Positions 34,341-44,411 of a stretch of DNA of 64,000 bases are shown one piece after another. The position numbers were made by a program, and so were the translations under genes. The stretch is from Pyricularia pennisetigena. Lineage: Eukaryota > Ascomycota > Sordariomycetes > Magnaporthales > Pyriculariaceae. Position 1 is the first letter of the stretch; every line of letters begins with the position of its first letter. The notes below the pieces were generated by a model, which was not told the DNA's origin, did no database searches, and worked only from the letters and a program-made list of their open reading frames with translations. Location: positions 1,085,382-1,149,381 of the forward strand of contig NW_021940922.1 of the NCBI RefSeq assembly GCF_004337985.1, in the 5' to 3' direction.

Positions 34341-34462
34341 ATAATTGTAACTGTCGTCACAATTTTACCCCTATTTTTGTAACTACTGTTACAATCCTGC
34401 CCCTATTTTTGTAACTATTGTCACAATCCCACCCCTATTTTTGTAATTATTATTACAATTTT
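34341..34462. repeat. tandem array of a ~33-bp palindrome-bearing unit
   Basis: Four units, each with a ttgtaact.NtgtNacaat palindrome followed by cctRcccctattt spacer sequence (units near 34345, 34378, 34411 and 34441). It lies in what looks like an intron just before the SNF2 Walker A exon. Confidence 0.75.
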
Positions 34463-36369
34463 TGTTTTTGCTAAACTAACTTTTTTTTCGGTTTAAATGC
34501 CTACACCCTACTAAAATTGGAGCAGTTAACTTTTAAAAATTGGTTATTAGCCAACGAAATAGGCATAGGAAAAACGATTATTTATTTTACGGCGATTTAT
34601 ATATGGTACATCCGTTACCAACACGACCGATTTATCCAAAATACCGACGGATGTTTTCCCACCTTAATTTTCGTCCCGGCCAACCTTATTTCGCAAACAT
34701 TTAAAAAGGTAATAACCAATTTCCCAACCCTCGACGTTAAATATTACTATGGTTTAACCGAGGTATACGCTACCGATACCCCGCGAGCGGCTGCTACTTT
34801 TACCCAGGCGCAGCTTTACGATACTTTAACCAAATTCGCCGCCCGCAAATCTAATCCCAAATCTGCGGGCATGGTTATTATTACATTTTATTCGATATTC
34901 CTAATCCGAAAAATTAAACAATTGGACGAAATTTATAACGCGGAAAAGGTGTTTAACCCATAATGTATAGATAAAGTTATCGATTCCAATCTTTAGCAAC
35001 GCCCCCCCGACGTCGACAACCTCGACGATAATTCCGATATTAAAAATAATACCCAGTAAATATTTTTTATAACAATTATTATAATTTCGTTATACTAATA
35101 TATTTGTTTAAATTAAATAATTTTATTAGGAACCGTTAACGTAAAAACGGTCGGAAGGGCGATTTTTCCACGGGCGAAAATACCAAAAATATCCGGCGTC
35201 TGGTTATATATTTACCATCCGGTACCCTTTTTCAACGTATAATTGGAAACGAAATTTAATACCTCCGTTACCGCGAATCGATAATATACCGCGTATTTCG
35301 CCTTATCTTTTGCGTTAATCGGGGTATAGCCACTGCCACGCCGATTATTAATAAAATTAGGGATATTACTGGCCTTAATGCCCTGGTTTAGGACAAAGCT
35401 GCGATCCCTTTCGCCCGACCTGAAAACCTATCCTAGGAAAATATATTTACGGTCGATTATATTTGGGAAGGTAATGGTTATTTCGTCGCTTTTAATATCG
35501 ATAAAAACACCAGAACTTCCTTACAAGAATTCGAGTTAATAGGTTGGAAATGGTGGCTGTTTCACCCTCGAATTTTAAATTTTATAACTCCTACCACTAT
35601 ACCAAACGAAAAATCGTTAATAATTTTTAAATATACGGGCGTATTTACGGTACGCAGGGGTATAAACACCGGGCTCACCTTACCCAACGGTACAATTATT
35701 TATCCCCGTAAACGCATTCCGCCCCATAATATTATTATTAAAAAACTCCAATTTGGCCACCGCTTCGAAAACGTTATAACGAACACCGAAACAATTCTTA
35801 AAAACATCACTACCGCATTCGTGGGCGAAAATACCGACGATATTGGTCCCGCTCCATTAAAAGCTCCCATTAATGCGGATGCCACAACTGGTGACCGCCA
35901 AACCTCGGTTTTTCTTAATATGGGTTTTATCCGCCTACTGCAGTTTTTGGCAATTAACTACCTTTTTTAATTAATAATCCACGCCGAGGACGACACCCGG
36001 GATGTTAATTCGGCGGAACTGGGTAAAATGCTGGCGTTAAAAGGAATGGATTTTAAAGCCAAACACCGCAACGTCCGACAAAACCTTAAAAAAAGCTTAC
36101 AGGAAGGAAAAACCCGCTTTGGATCGGTAATTATGGACGTTTTAATTTAATATAACGGCGACGGTCCCCTTAACTGGGTTTACTCGAAAACCTGCACTAA
36201 TTTTAAAACGTTACCTCCGTCGGGCAAAGCTAAAATAATCCATTTTATATTAAACGAATCGCCATTTATTGCCCGCGTAATCGAAATTTGCATAAAGGAA
36301 AAAAAAAAGGGTTAACGCGTCCTGGTTATAACCCCCAATTTTTGGATTTAAGCGTAAATTGGCCATATG

Positions 36370-36525
36370 GTAACAATTGTTACAATCCCTTTCCTTCCCT
36401 ATAACTATTGTAACAATTGTTACAATTTTTATGTTTCTGGATTGTAATAAATGTTACAATAGCTGTTATTTTTCCATTTTTGTAACAATTGTTACAATTT
36501 TTAATATACCTGCTAATTTTTTTAG
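36370..36525 (+). other. intron carrying four palindromes
   Basis: GTAACA donor at 36370, branch-like TGCTAAT at 36511, acceptor AG at 36524-36525. The exon sequence on the 3' side continues into the conserved SNF2 C-lobe. Palindromes gtaacaattgttac lie at about 36370, 36411 and 36482, with a decayed one near 36446. The same intron, independently mutated, lies inverted at about 53795-53955 in copy 2. Confidence 0.6.
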
Positions 36526-37723
36526 TTTTATTGCTTTTATTTTGGAAAAAGCCAGTTTCGGTGTGGCTATTATCCGATTAAGCCTGTCCCAAGCCGAACG
36601 CGATAAAACCGTCTCCGATTTCACCGATTTTAGCTCCAATTTTAACGTTTATATTTTAAATATTAACATTTCCAACGCTAGTTTTAATTTGCACCCCAAT
36701 TGTTACACTGGTATTATTATCCCCTTAATATGGAACGCCAATACACAGTTGCAAATTTGTGGTCGCTTAATTCGGTTGGGTTAAAATAAACCTGTTATTT
36801 GGCGTATTTTCGAAGTGCGAAATACCTTTTTCGATTGGGTAAAAAATCGCATGTTCCGGAAGGTTAATACCCCTTTTTCTATTGTTCCGGCCGTTGCTAA
36901 TATATAATAAATATTATTTAAATATATTACGCGTATACGTTTCCCCAAAGCTATCCAGTTTCCAATTGTTAAATAACTCCTAACGTATAAGGCAATGGCA
37001 ATTATATTCTCCTGGCCTTTTAACTGCTTCGCTTGGATAGCAGAACCCCCCCAGCATTTCAATGCCTTTTGTTCTGACAGGACGCGCCGCATGGGAGAAT
37101 TTTATTCTCGCCTGGCTTTAATGCTCGTATTAAATATCCCTAAACAGTTTAACGAACAGGACCTGGTGGAAAAAACGTTAGCTTTTATTTTAACGTTGGG
37201 TCCAATTTATATTAATTACTAATACCAGGAGCAAAATAGTGGCCGTAATACGCTTGCTAATTACATTAATCGTACACATTTACCTTATTTCGATTTTACC
37301 ACCATAGATTAAGGGTTTATGGTTAAATTAATAAAATGGATTAAAAACAGCGATGGATTTTACGACGAAACCGCGACCGCGCGGGTTATCGGGGCCCCAA
37401 TAAGGGATTCTGGCTCCTGGGTTATCAAACGCCGGGAAACCAATAAACCGTTTGAAAAAAGCATTTTTGGTAACAATAACGCCGATCCTTTGGCGGTCGT
37501 TATTCCGTCTTTTTCATCTATCGACTTTGGCCTTAATTACGATAAATTCATATTCGATTTGTTAAAAAAACCCTGTATACCTATTTTAAAAAAGGATAAA
37601 GAGGAGGACGATTCGGTCCCTGGATCGTTTACCGCGACCCCAGTTCGGAAAAGGAGGCGTAACGCTAACAAGCCCACTTCTAAAAAAACACTTAACGTTG
37701 CCAAACGTTTTCGTCTTTTTTAA

Positions 37724-38192
37724 TCGGTTTGGGTTTCTTTATTTTGTTTTTTTTTGGGGTTTGGTGCTATAAAATTGGGGGTTTTATATATATAATGTTG
37801 TAACAATTGTCACTATTGGGATCCGGTTTAATGGATTTATTATTCGTGGTTAATAGGGTATTATAATAACGGTTATTACCAGGATTTTTTTTATTGGATT
37901 TATAATTGGCGGTGGATGGAGGATATGGTTTATTTGGGTAAAGAAAATGGATAGGAAACGGGTTATTTATGCGGAGGATTTTGGAGGAGGTTATACCTCG
38001 CATTTTATTTTAGACCAAATTTACGATTGGCATTTGTTTATTTGTATTTACTGGTTTTGCGGACGCTGTTTTGCCTCCGTTATTCGCGGGTAAGGTTACC
38101 GTTATTCGTCCATTTAATTCGTTTTTATAATGGAACAATCCTCGCTTTTACCCGCTTTGGTTTGCGTAATTTACCTTTTATTACTTTAAATT
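37724..38192. other. convergent spacer between the SNF2 and YDNFNF genes
   Basis: Both genes end here. One palindrome, ttgtaacaattgtcac, is at 37798-37813. A 78-codon minus-strand frame (37767-38003) has no motif and is probably chance. Confidence 0.4.
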
Positions 38193-39969
38193 TTATACGC
38201 CTTTTTCGTCGGATTTTTCGTATACTCCGTCCAGCAAATTTCCTTCGGTGTTAATTATACCATTAATATTTAAACCGTTTATCCGGTTGTATCCCTCCTC
38301 TGGATTTGCCCCTATTTCTTTAATATCCGCCTAAAATAATACGTTGTTAAGGCGTACGATTTTTTAATTAAATGCCTCCAATTTATCGCCTATTAGCTTT
38401 TTCAAACCCAGGTATAATAAATCAGGGCCGTCGAAATCGAAACTGGGTAATACCTCGGCCTTTTCGCTTCCCCAACCATTTTGGAATAACAAACACGTAT
38501 AATGGATTATATCCTGGTTGGTTAACATTATATGGTGCTTGCTGTTAATACGTGTACGGGCGATGTTTTCCAATATTTTACGCACCGTAATTGCGATTGG
38601 CCCCATCGCTGCACAATTTAGGAATGTTTTTCGCAAATCGTGCGTGGAATTGCGGTTATTTTTAATATCCATGGCGAAACCCCTGTTAATATGTTCAATT
38701 GCTAGGTTTACCGGTTTAAATCCATTCCCGGCCGTGGTATATTTTACGAACGCTAATTTTAAAATCCCGGTGCGCAGCGGCTAATTTATAACCTCTGGTC
38801 GTAACAACCAGGCTAAATATAGCATTTTAGGGCCATAATTTTTTGTTTTGCAACCGTAGAAAAATAGGACCAATTGCGGCACTATAGTTTCCAATACGCC
38901 GTAATTTCCTTGGTGGAACGCGCTTATTATTATCCATAAAAGGTTAATTATTTACAAATAACGGCGTTACGTGCGGAAGGCGATATTAATTTTGGGTTTT
39001 ATATCCCATAATCCAATACCCATTAAACCGTTAATATAACCAGCGAATATATTATCGTAAACACGGTTTACCACGGAAATATATATATTATATAGTATAT
39101 CGGTAAAAACTTTCTCCAAAGCGTTTTTAAAAATCTAATCCCTGTCCAATAATCCGTTTTGGACTAAAATAGCAATTATAATGCATAAAATGCGGGACCG
39201 GAATGCATTTTGTAAAAGCCGTAAAGCGTGGTAAAACTCCTTTTTATTTTTTTAAAACTGGCTGTGTTTCCCCAACCCTGTTATATCTATGGATATAATG
39301 GGGGCGTAATATTGCCACAACTGGTTAATAAAATTGAATTCGATATAGAAAAACGTTGGTACGGGTAATATCCATTATTTTTTGTCAAAGGGTTGAGATA
39401 ATTCGATATGGGTTCCCTAAATGGCACGGATATATAACGTTGTTTTTTAATCCCCATAAACGAGGAGCAGGACGGAAAAATAGTCGAAATGGTCGGGTAG
39501 CAGGTTTAAAAAACGTTTAAAAAGGATTTCGTGGATTTGGATAACTCCTGCGTATTTCCCTTCGTTTTCGGTAATGGCGGGGGTTTGGATAAGGTAGGAG
39601 GTTGGTGTAGCTCGTGCGAGGGTAGGGTATTGTGGGGTTGCTCCAGGCGTATGTGGGCGGTTGGGGAATAAAAAGCTACAAATTTGGTGCATTATATAAT
39701 ATTTGGCGCCTTCGTAATAGGTGTCCGGATATTGTAAAAAGGCGGGCGTTTGCAACCATTTCTGGCGGAAAGGTACGGTGGCGTGCCATTGGGATTGCGT
39801 GTATCGTTTAAATCCGGGCGTTAATATAAGGAGATACGATATCAAATTTTGCATTCGGTTACGTCTTCCATATCCAAAGTCCTATACCTTGTCCAGAAAG
39901 TTGAAATTGTCATATACAAAGGATAGTGTTGGGTCACGAGCGATCCTTTTTAAATTTGTCTATATATTA

Positions 39970-40020
<51 letters not shown>

Positions 40021-41102
40021 AAAAAATTATTATTGCTGTTCGCGGTAAAAGCTAAATATAAATATGGATATTGCTAATAACGTACTCGGGCAACGGCGAC
40101 AAACTGTTGGGTTTACCGTTTAATAATTTTATAAAATGAACATATTCCAAACCCGGATAATGTGTTTACAATACGTCGTGGAACTCCATTATTTATAAGG
40201 TATAATGCGAGTGCGCGTAGCAAATAATTGCTTTTTTGGGGGGAATATCCGTGGGTTAAAATCGCCAATATTAATATAACGCGTTAGTCCTTTAACGTTA
40301 GGGGGTTTATGGTTTTTAAAAAGGTATTTGGTTCCAAGTGTACCACGTTCGAAATTTGTAACGATGGATAAAACGGGCGGTGGCCCCGGGAATGCAATAA
40401 TAGTAAAAATATAAATTTGTATAATATTGGCGCTTTGGACGGGATTTCCTGGGTGGACGTGTCGAATGCCTGTTTAAACCAATCCATATCGTTCACGTTT
40501 TTGGCGGAACAATCCTTTATTCCCGAAAATTGGAAATTTGTGGGTTCGAACCGGTTAAAAAAGCGTAAATGTTATATTAATTGCTGCAATTCCCTGCGCA
40601 AAAGGTCGGCCTCGATAGGCGCAGGAAATTTATTATTAAAACGGTATTTAACCCCATTGGCGCGTAAACGTTTTCGGATTTAAGGGTTTCGTAATGTTTT
40701 TTTAAAAAAAAGTATTCGCGATGGGGTAGGTCGGGTAATTTCGTAAAAATTTGCCGCTGTTACCCAAACGTGGATAAATTGCGTAAAATTGGTGCGTCGG
40801 TAACGGTTGCGCCAAAATTTGGTAATATCGCGAATAAATTTGGTTTCGGGGTTTATTTCCGTTTCGGATTCGGATTCCCTCGGTAATTGCTTTTAATCGA
40901 TTAAAAAGGGCCTGAATTCCCATTTATTTTCGAATATACGATTGGGCGATGGTAATTGGGATAGCGATAAAAACGAAAGTAATTGCGATATCGATAAAGG
41001 TAATAGGGTTAGGTCGGACGTAGGATATTGGGTTGCAGGTTACGCGGATGGGAATACCTTTTCGGGTGTATTTATTAATATTATTGGAAATGTGTTTTCC
41101 AT
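38193..41102 (-). pseudogene. YDNFNF/VYGD protein, DUF6589-like, candidate transposase
   Basis: It starts at ATG 41102 (MENTFPT in the better-kept copy at 47879) and ends at the TAA at 38193, about 900 codons with introns. In order it has a low-complexity N-terminus and WFKQAFDTSTQEIPSK (40480), followed by a helical block with PRRIVNTLSGFGI near 40160. LSFVYDNFNFLDKV is at about 39910, and the open block 39854-39447 ends FSVLLLVYGD, followed by KKWILPVPTFFYIEFNF. The 38672-38364 block includes LLYLGLKKLIGDKLEAFN. From memory, YDN-F and a later GD followed by a P-x-P-x-F-H/Y segment are hallmarks of fungal DUF6589 proteins. Two conserved Asp in such blocks would suit an RNase-H-fold DDE enzyme, but that is inference. 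As the only non-helicase gene, beside one terminus, it is the best candidate transposase. A (TA)n tract at 39974-40017 is probably intronic. Confidence 0.55.
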
Positions 41103-41415
41103 TGTTGGATTCGGGTTTTATTTGGTTTAATAGTGTATCGAATAAAGGTTAATATGCGTAAATATATGGTATGGTGGTAAAAATTTTTTATTTTTTTGTG
41201 TATCGGGGGGAATGGTGGTTGGCGATATCGCAGCATTGGGTGTTTTGTTGGTAGTACCGCTATAAACGGCGAAATGCGACAAATTGTCCTCAAACTAGAA
41301 CGAGCGCGATCTTTTCGGCCAATGTAATTGGTCGAAAAGCCATGTGGCTGAAAGGTACATGGAGCGATCGGTCCCCACTGCGAAGCAGGGGGGTCTAGTC
41401 TGAGCACTGAGACTA
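41103..41415 (-). repeat. B-type terminus of the 13.85-kb element
   Basis: Read inward on the minus strand it has tagtctcagtgctcagac, a CCCCCCTGCTTCGCAGTGGGG hairpin, CCACATGG, and CTTTTCG.CCAAT/ATTGGCCGAAAAG. TCTAGTTTGAGGACA then leads to gtcgcatttcgccgtttatagcggta. The distance to the YDNFNF start codon is about 310 bp, so the promoter of that gene probably overlaps the terminus. Confidence 0.85.
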
Positions 41416-41424
41416 AACAACCCC

Positions 41425-41511
41425 GTCATCCCCACTTCGGCACTATCTATTGTGGCTTATATACGAATAAACGTGGACCCATTACACGCTAAATAACGCA
41501 TATAACTAACA
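41425..41511 (-). repeat. Copia 3' LTR, right part
   Basis: Completes the LTR that begins at 27094 and ends ACTAACA. The next bases, ccccctctctttttctac, are a polypurine tract when read on the minus strand, right where a minus-strand Copia needs it. Confidence 0.88.
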
Positions 41512-42076
41512 CCCCCTCTCTTTTTCTACTACTCACATAAAGTCGGAAAAGAAAAATACATAAAAAAAAGAAACCCTAAAAAGAAGATCCCCCTTATGTC
41601 CCAACCCGTCTCGAACTCCCGATATAAACCCTCTGGATGAGTAAGCCCTCTGTACCGACCCATGACCCCCGAATTGAAAAAAAAACCGCAGAATTGTGAC
41701 AACCCCCGGACTTCAACCCCCGACTTGCATAATACTAACCCACGGAATTAACTACTAAGCCAGGTAGCTAATCTGGCTATTCGTTGGTAACAGCCCAAGT
41801 TAGGCATATCATATAGGGTATTTCAAATGCGTAAGTCGCCCAAAACATAAGCTATTTCAATTCTAATTTAACTTTTGGATATAGGTTTAGTCATTTTGGG
41901 TATATAGTCGGTATAAATTGCTTATTAATTAACCTGTGCAGGGTAAACTTAGGTAGTACGGCCGGTATTAGGCTAACAAAAATCCAATATTTGCAAACAA
42001 AAGAGATATAATGGGTTCTAATTAGCTAACGAACTAATTAAATACCCTAAAATTCAGTAGGTAAAAACTAAGCTTT
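41512..42076 (-). other. Copia 3' untranslated region with tRNA-like relics
   Basis: Begins with the polypurine tract (41512-41529, minus strand). No gene. Minus strand 41700-41772 has TGGCTTAGTAGT (A box, 41751-41762) and GGTTGAAGTCC (B box with one C-to-T change, 41708-41718). 41600-41665 has a weaker pair around GAGTTCGAGAC. Neither folds into a convincing complete tRNA. Confidence 0.4.
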
Positions 42077-43234
42077 TTATCGAGGTTTAAGCCCTATAAG
42101 CTCTAAAAAGACCTTGTGAATTGGAAGCGTTAGGGGCTTTATTAGGCCTTCAGCGGGGATCTGTTTGGATTCCACGTACTTTAGGGTCACTACCTCTTCT
42201 ATAACCAACTCCCGTACGTAGTGAAGTTTTAATAACCTGTATTTAATACGTTGGTGGTGCGTAAGGTTATATGTGTTCGCTATAAAGCCTGTATTATTTC
42301 CAAATATTGCAATAGGGCCTTTTATAAATAGTCCAATCTTCATAAATAGGTTTTTAAACCACTGTGCTTTACGCAGGGCTTCCGTTAAAGCATCGGTTTC
42401 GGCTTCTGGAATGCTTAAAGCTATAGTATTAACCTTTTTGCATTTCCACGTTACAGGGCCCCCAAATAGGGCTTACAAATATCCGTTAGTGGATTTTAAA
42501 TCTTCCCTAGCCCCGGCAAAATCGCTATCACTAAGACCCAATAATTTAAGGCGTTTAAAACCCCTTATTAAGGAATTGGGTGGCAATTCGGCTTTAAATA
42601 CTCTATTTCCGTAACAAATATGTAAGGATTTAATACCCGCTAAATAACGTAGTAGGTTTTTAGGTGCGCTTAAATGGATTGTAATGGCTTTTGTTAAAAA
42701 ACTTAAAGGCCATTGAACCGCAAAACCGATATCCGGGCGCGTTGATAGGATTAAATACATTAAGGTGCCAAAAATCCGCTGTAGTAATTTGACCTCCAGC
42801 GCACATACGGGCTTACCCCGGCTATATTTTAGCACACCCGGTTGTAAGGGAACAAATATACGTTTGCAATCAGCTAATCCGAGCGTTGCTAATGCCTCCT
42901 TTATATACTGATTTTAATGGAGCAAAAATAGGCGTTTAGGCCTTTCCCTAATAATTTGAACGCCTAGAAAATAGGCTGCAGGGCCCCTGTCTTCCAGCGC
43001 GTATACCTTATTAAACCAGGCTTTTAAATCCTGAATATATTGCAATTTAGTACCTACTAGCAGGCAGTCGTTTACAAAGGTAACGATAAAATATTTGGAT
43101 TTAACGTTACAACAGACAGCGGGATCACAGATTAGCGGTTTAAAACCTTCTTTAAAAAGTAGGGTTTTTAGCTTGTTTTATCATTCTCTTGGGCCCTGTT
43201 TCAAACCGTATAGCGCCTTTCCCAACTGTATAAC
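42077..43234 (-). pseudogene. Ty1/Copia reverse transcriptase-RNase H relic
   Basis: The minus-strand order is KALYGLKQGPRE (about 43220), FIVTFVNDCLLVGT (the YVDD box, with D changed to N) near 43080, and AYFLGVQIIREG near 42970. FGTLMYLILSTRPDIGFAVQ and APKNLLRYLAG then lie at 42780-42640, and LLGLSDSDFAGAREDLKSTNGYL runs to 42480. The tail HHQRIKYRLLKLHYVRELV...IPAEGLIKPL ends at a stop at 42077. This is the C-terminal third of a Copia polyprotein. Integrase and gag are missing beyond the insertion at 43235. With the LTR at 27094/41511 it is the 3' half of one element. Confidence 0.85.
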
Positions 43235-43713
43235 TGTGAGCATGGCTAGCGCAGGGCTAATTACATTGGCTACCCTGCATTTTCTTATAACGGCTAGCAC
43301 AGGCTAATTTTGTTAGTCACTCTGCGTCGAATAAATAAATAAATAACAAATAAAACGTAGACGCGGTTATATACACACAGTGTTGATTGGACTTTGTAAT
43401 GTGAAGGCCATGGCCAAAACAAGGAAGGGTGAATCCAACATGATACGTATGAAGGTATAAAATTGATTGTCTTTTTTAAGTACAGGAAAAGGTCCGTTAC
43501 AGGTCCGAAGGTCTATATATATAGACCTTTAGCCCCGTAATTATCTTAGTTAAAATTGCGCATAAATAATATTCCGACACAAAGCCTTATATATCACGTC
43601 TTTGTTCATAGTTTTAACAACAAAACAAATACGTTAAATATAATCTAGTTTAGTGGTATAATGCACGTACCATAATTTATATCATATATAGGCTGTTAAA
43701 GTGCTTGAGTAAA
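43235..43713. repeat. LTR of the ~656-bp family, inverse, truncated, with an insertion
   Basis: It starts tgtgagcatggctagcg (inverse of the family 3' end), follows the family to the tRNA-like segment (ctagtttagtggtataatgc near 43647), and stops at about 43713 where an A-terminus fragment begins. It is interrupted at 43381-43579. Confidence 0.8.
43381..43579. mobile_element. 199-bp insertion with TG...CA ends
   Basis: Absent from all other copies of this LTR. It begins TGTTGATTGG and ends TTCCGACA. The flanks are cacag and caaag, an imperfect 5-bp match. It contains the palindrome aggtctatatatatagacct at 43508-43527. Possibly a very short solo LTR of a further family. Confidence 0.5.
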
Positions 43714-43830
43714 CCAGAGCGTTCTTTGGATGGACCCACAGGTACATTGCAAAGCCGCAATTGAGCCACGAAGTGGAGCGAAGTGGATCAATTGTGGAGC
43801 TCTGGGCTTCAGGGATGGGCTCTGAGACTA
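43714..43830 (-). repeat. isolated A-terminus fragment of the TAGTCTCAG family
   Basis: Matches the outermost ~117 bp of an inverted A terminus and ends tctgagacta at 43830. The inner part is missing and the left junction is with the truncated LTR, so this is a deletion or recombination junction. Confidence 0.8.
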
Positions 43831-44411
43831 CCTAAATTGGGCTTGTGCGGTAATCCAGGTTCGAATTTAGAATAGAATTCCTCGTAAGGTGTTTAATCCC
43901 TATTAGTTACCGCCGTACGGTTAACTAAATTAACCACGGTAGGCAGTAAATAACACCATAAATATAGTGGTAGCCCTGCCTGTTACGATCAAGGTATCGG
44001 GTAACCTGTTCTTAAGGTACAGTACAGTGGGTTAAAGCAACTGAGCGTCTTAACTGGGTAACTGGGGTTCTTAATGACTGGGGTAAAATTATAATCGTTC
44101 TCAAGAAATATTGAGTTTAACTAAAATATAAAATTAACTACTGCTCAGCCATCCTAAAATCGAATCTATTTACATAATAATAAATATATCCTTATATAAT
44201 TAGGTAATTACTCCGTGTAAGTAATTATGATTACTTTGGGGTAATTAGGGCTAAGGGTAACCATTTTTTTTTGGCAATAACCGTGATTACCTTTTCCCGG
44301 TATCCGGGTTAAAATTCCTTATTTTATCACCTCGTAACCCTATATATCCTAATCCTTGCTTATATTTCGAGGTTCCCGCTAATTCCCGCCTAGGTTCCGA
44401 CACTCCTTTTT
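43831..44411. other. AT-rich region, possibly the 3' LTR of the minus-strand Gypsy
   Basis: No gene is seen. Repeated gtaattac/gtaattat motifs lie at about 44205-44250. Its position after the Gypsy pol relic would suit an LTR, but no matching partner is in the window. Confidence 0.3.

Larger units (their letters stand above)
31542..37723 (+). pseudogene. SNF2-family helicase/ATPase, multi-exon, RIP-degraded
   Basis: I read this as one long gene. The N-terminus (31542-32810) is basic, then acidic with about three repeats of DMDAGDNEPAPAPV type. A middle part at 33109-34300 contains IDTWSRFKPIKVGRLKKKKKR. The SNF2 ATPase starts at 34517 with LLANEIGIGKTIIYFTAIY (Walker A, GIGKT) and CFPTLIFVPANLISQTF. 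The DEAH box is not legible (VIDSNL at the expected place near 34975). The C-lobe at 36530-36830 reads RLSLSQAERDKTVSDF, LNINISNASFNLH and LQICGRLIRLG (motif VI), then NKPVIWRIFEV. The tail to 37723 is basic. Clear introns are 35056-35129 (74 nt) and 36370-36525 (156 nt, branch TGCTAAT, acceptor TTTAG). Introns and spacers hold palindromes. The N-terminal third could instead be a separate gene. Confidence 0.65.
27563..41415 (+). mobile_element. 13.85-kb DNA element with RecQ-like, SNF2-like and YDNFNF-protein genes
   Basis: Both boundaries are exact: tagtctcagggctc at 27563, gagcactgagacta ending at 41415, and aacaacccc on each side. The ends share only a short tip and then differ (A type left, B type right). 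Contents: RecQ-like gene (plus), SNF2-like gene (plus), and a DUF6589-like gene (minus) reading inward from the right end. A second copy lies at 47566-56263. The 9-bp duplication is the length seen for Mutator-like elements, but the gene set is not that of a known MULE. All frames carry RIP-type stops, so this copy is dead. Confidence 0.85.

Noticed and set aside
34341..34462. CRISPR-like array because of regularly spaced palindromic repeats
   Set aside because: The spacers are near-identical rather than unique, there are only four units, and the setting is a fungal transposon intron.
39961..40020. Origin or centromere-like AT tract
   Set aside because: It is a plain (TA)n microsatellite within a probable intron. 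Similar tracts at 5668 and 6974 are in unrelated elements.
41081..41407. 108-codon minus-strand frame with ASQWGPIAPCTFQPHGFSTN, also seen at 8241
   Set aside because: It is the translation of the B terminus hairpins. The non-autonomous copies show the same peptide, so it is terminal DNA and not a gene.
27563..41415. Helitron, because of helicase genes and hairpins near the ends
   Set aside because: There is a 9-bp target duplication, no A/T insertion site, no Rep motif, and the helicases are RecQ and SNF2 types rather than Pif1.
27563..41415. Starship-type giant element
   Set aside because: No DUF3435/YR captain gene at an end. The ends carry a shared tip with 9-bp duplications, and 13.9 kb is small for that class.
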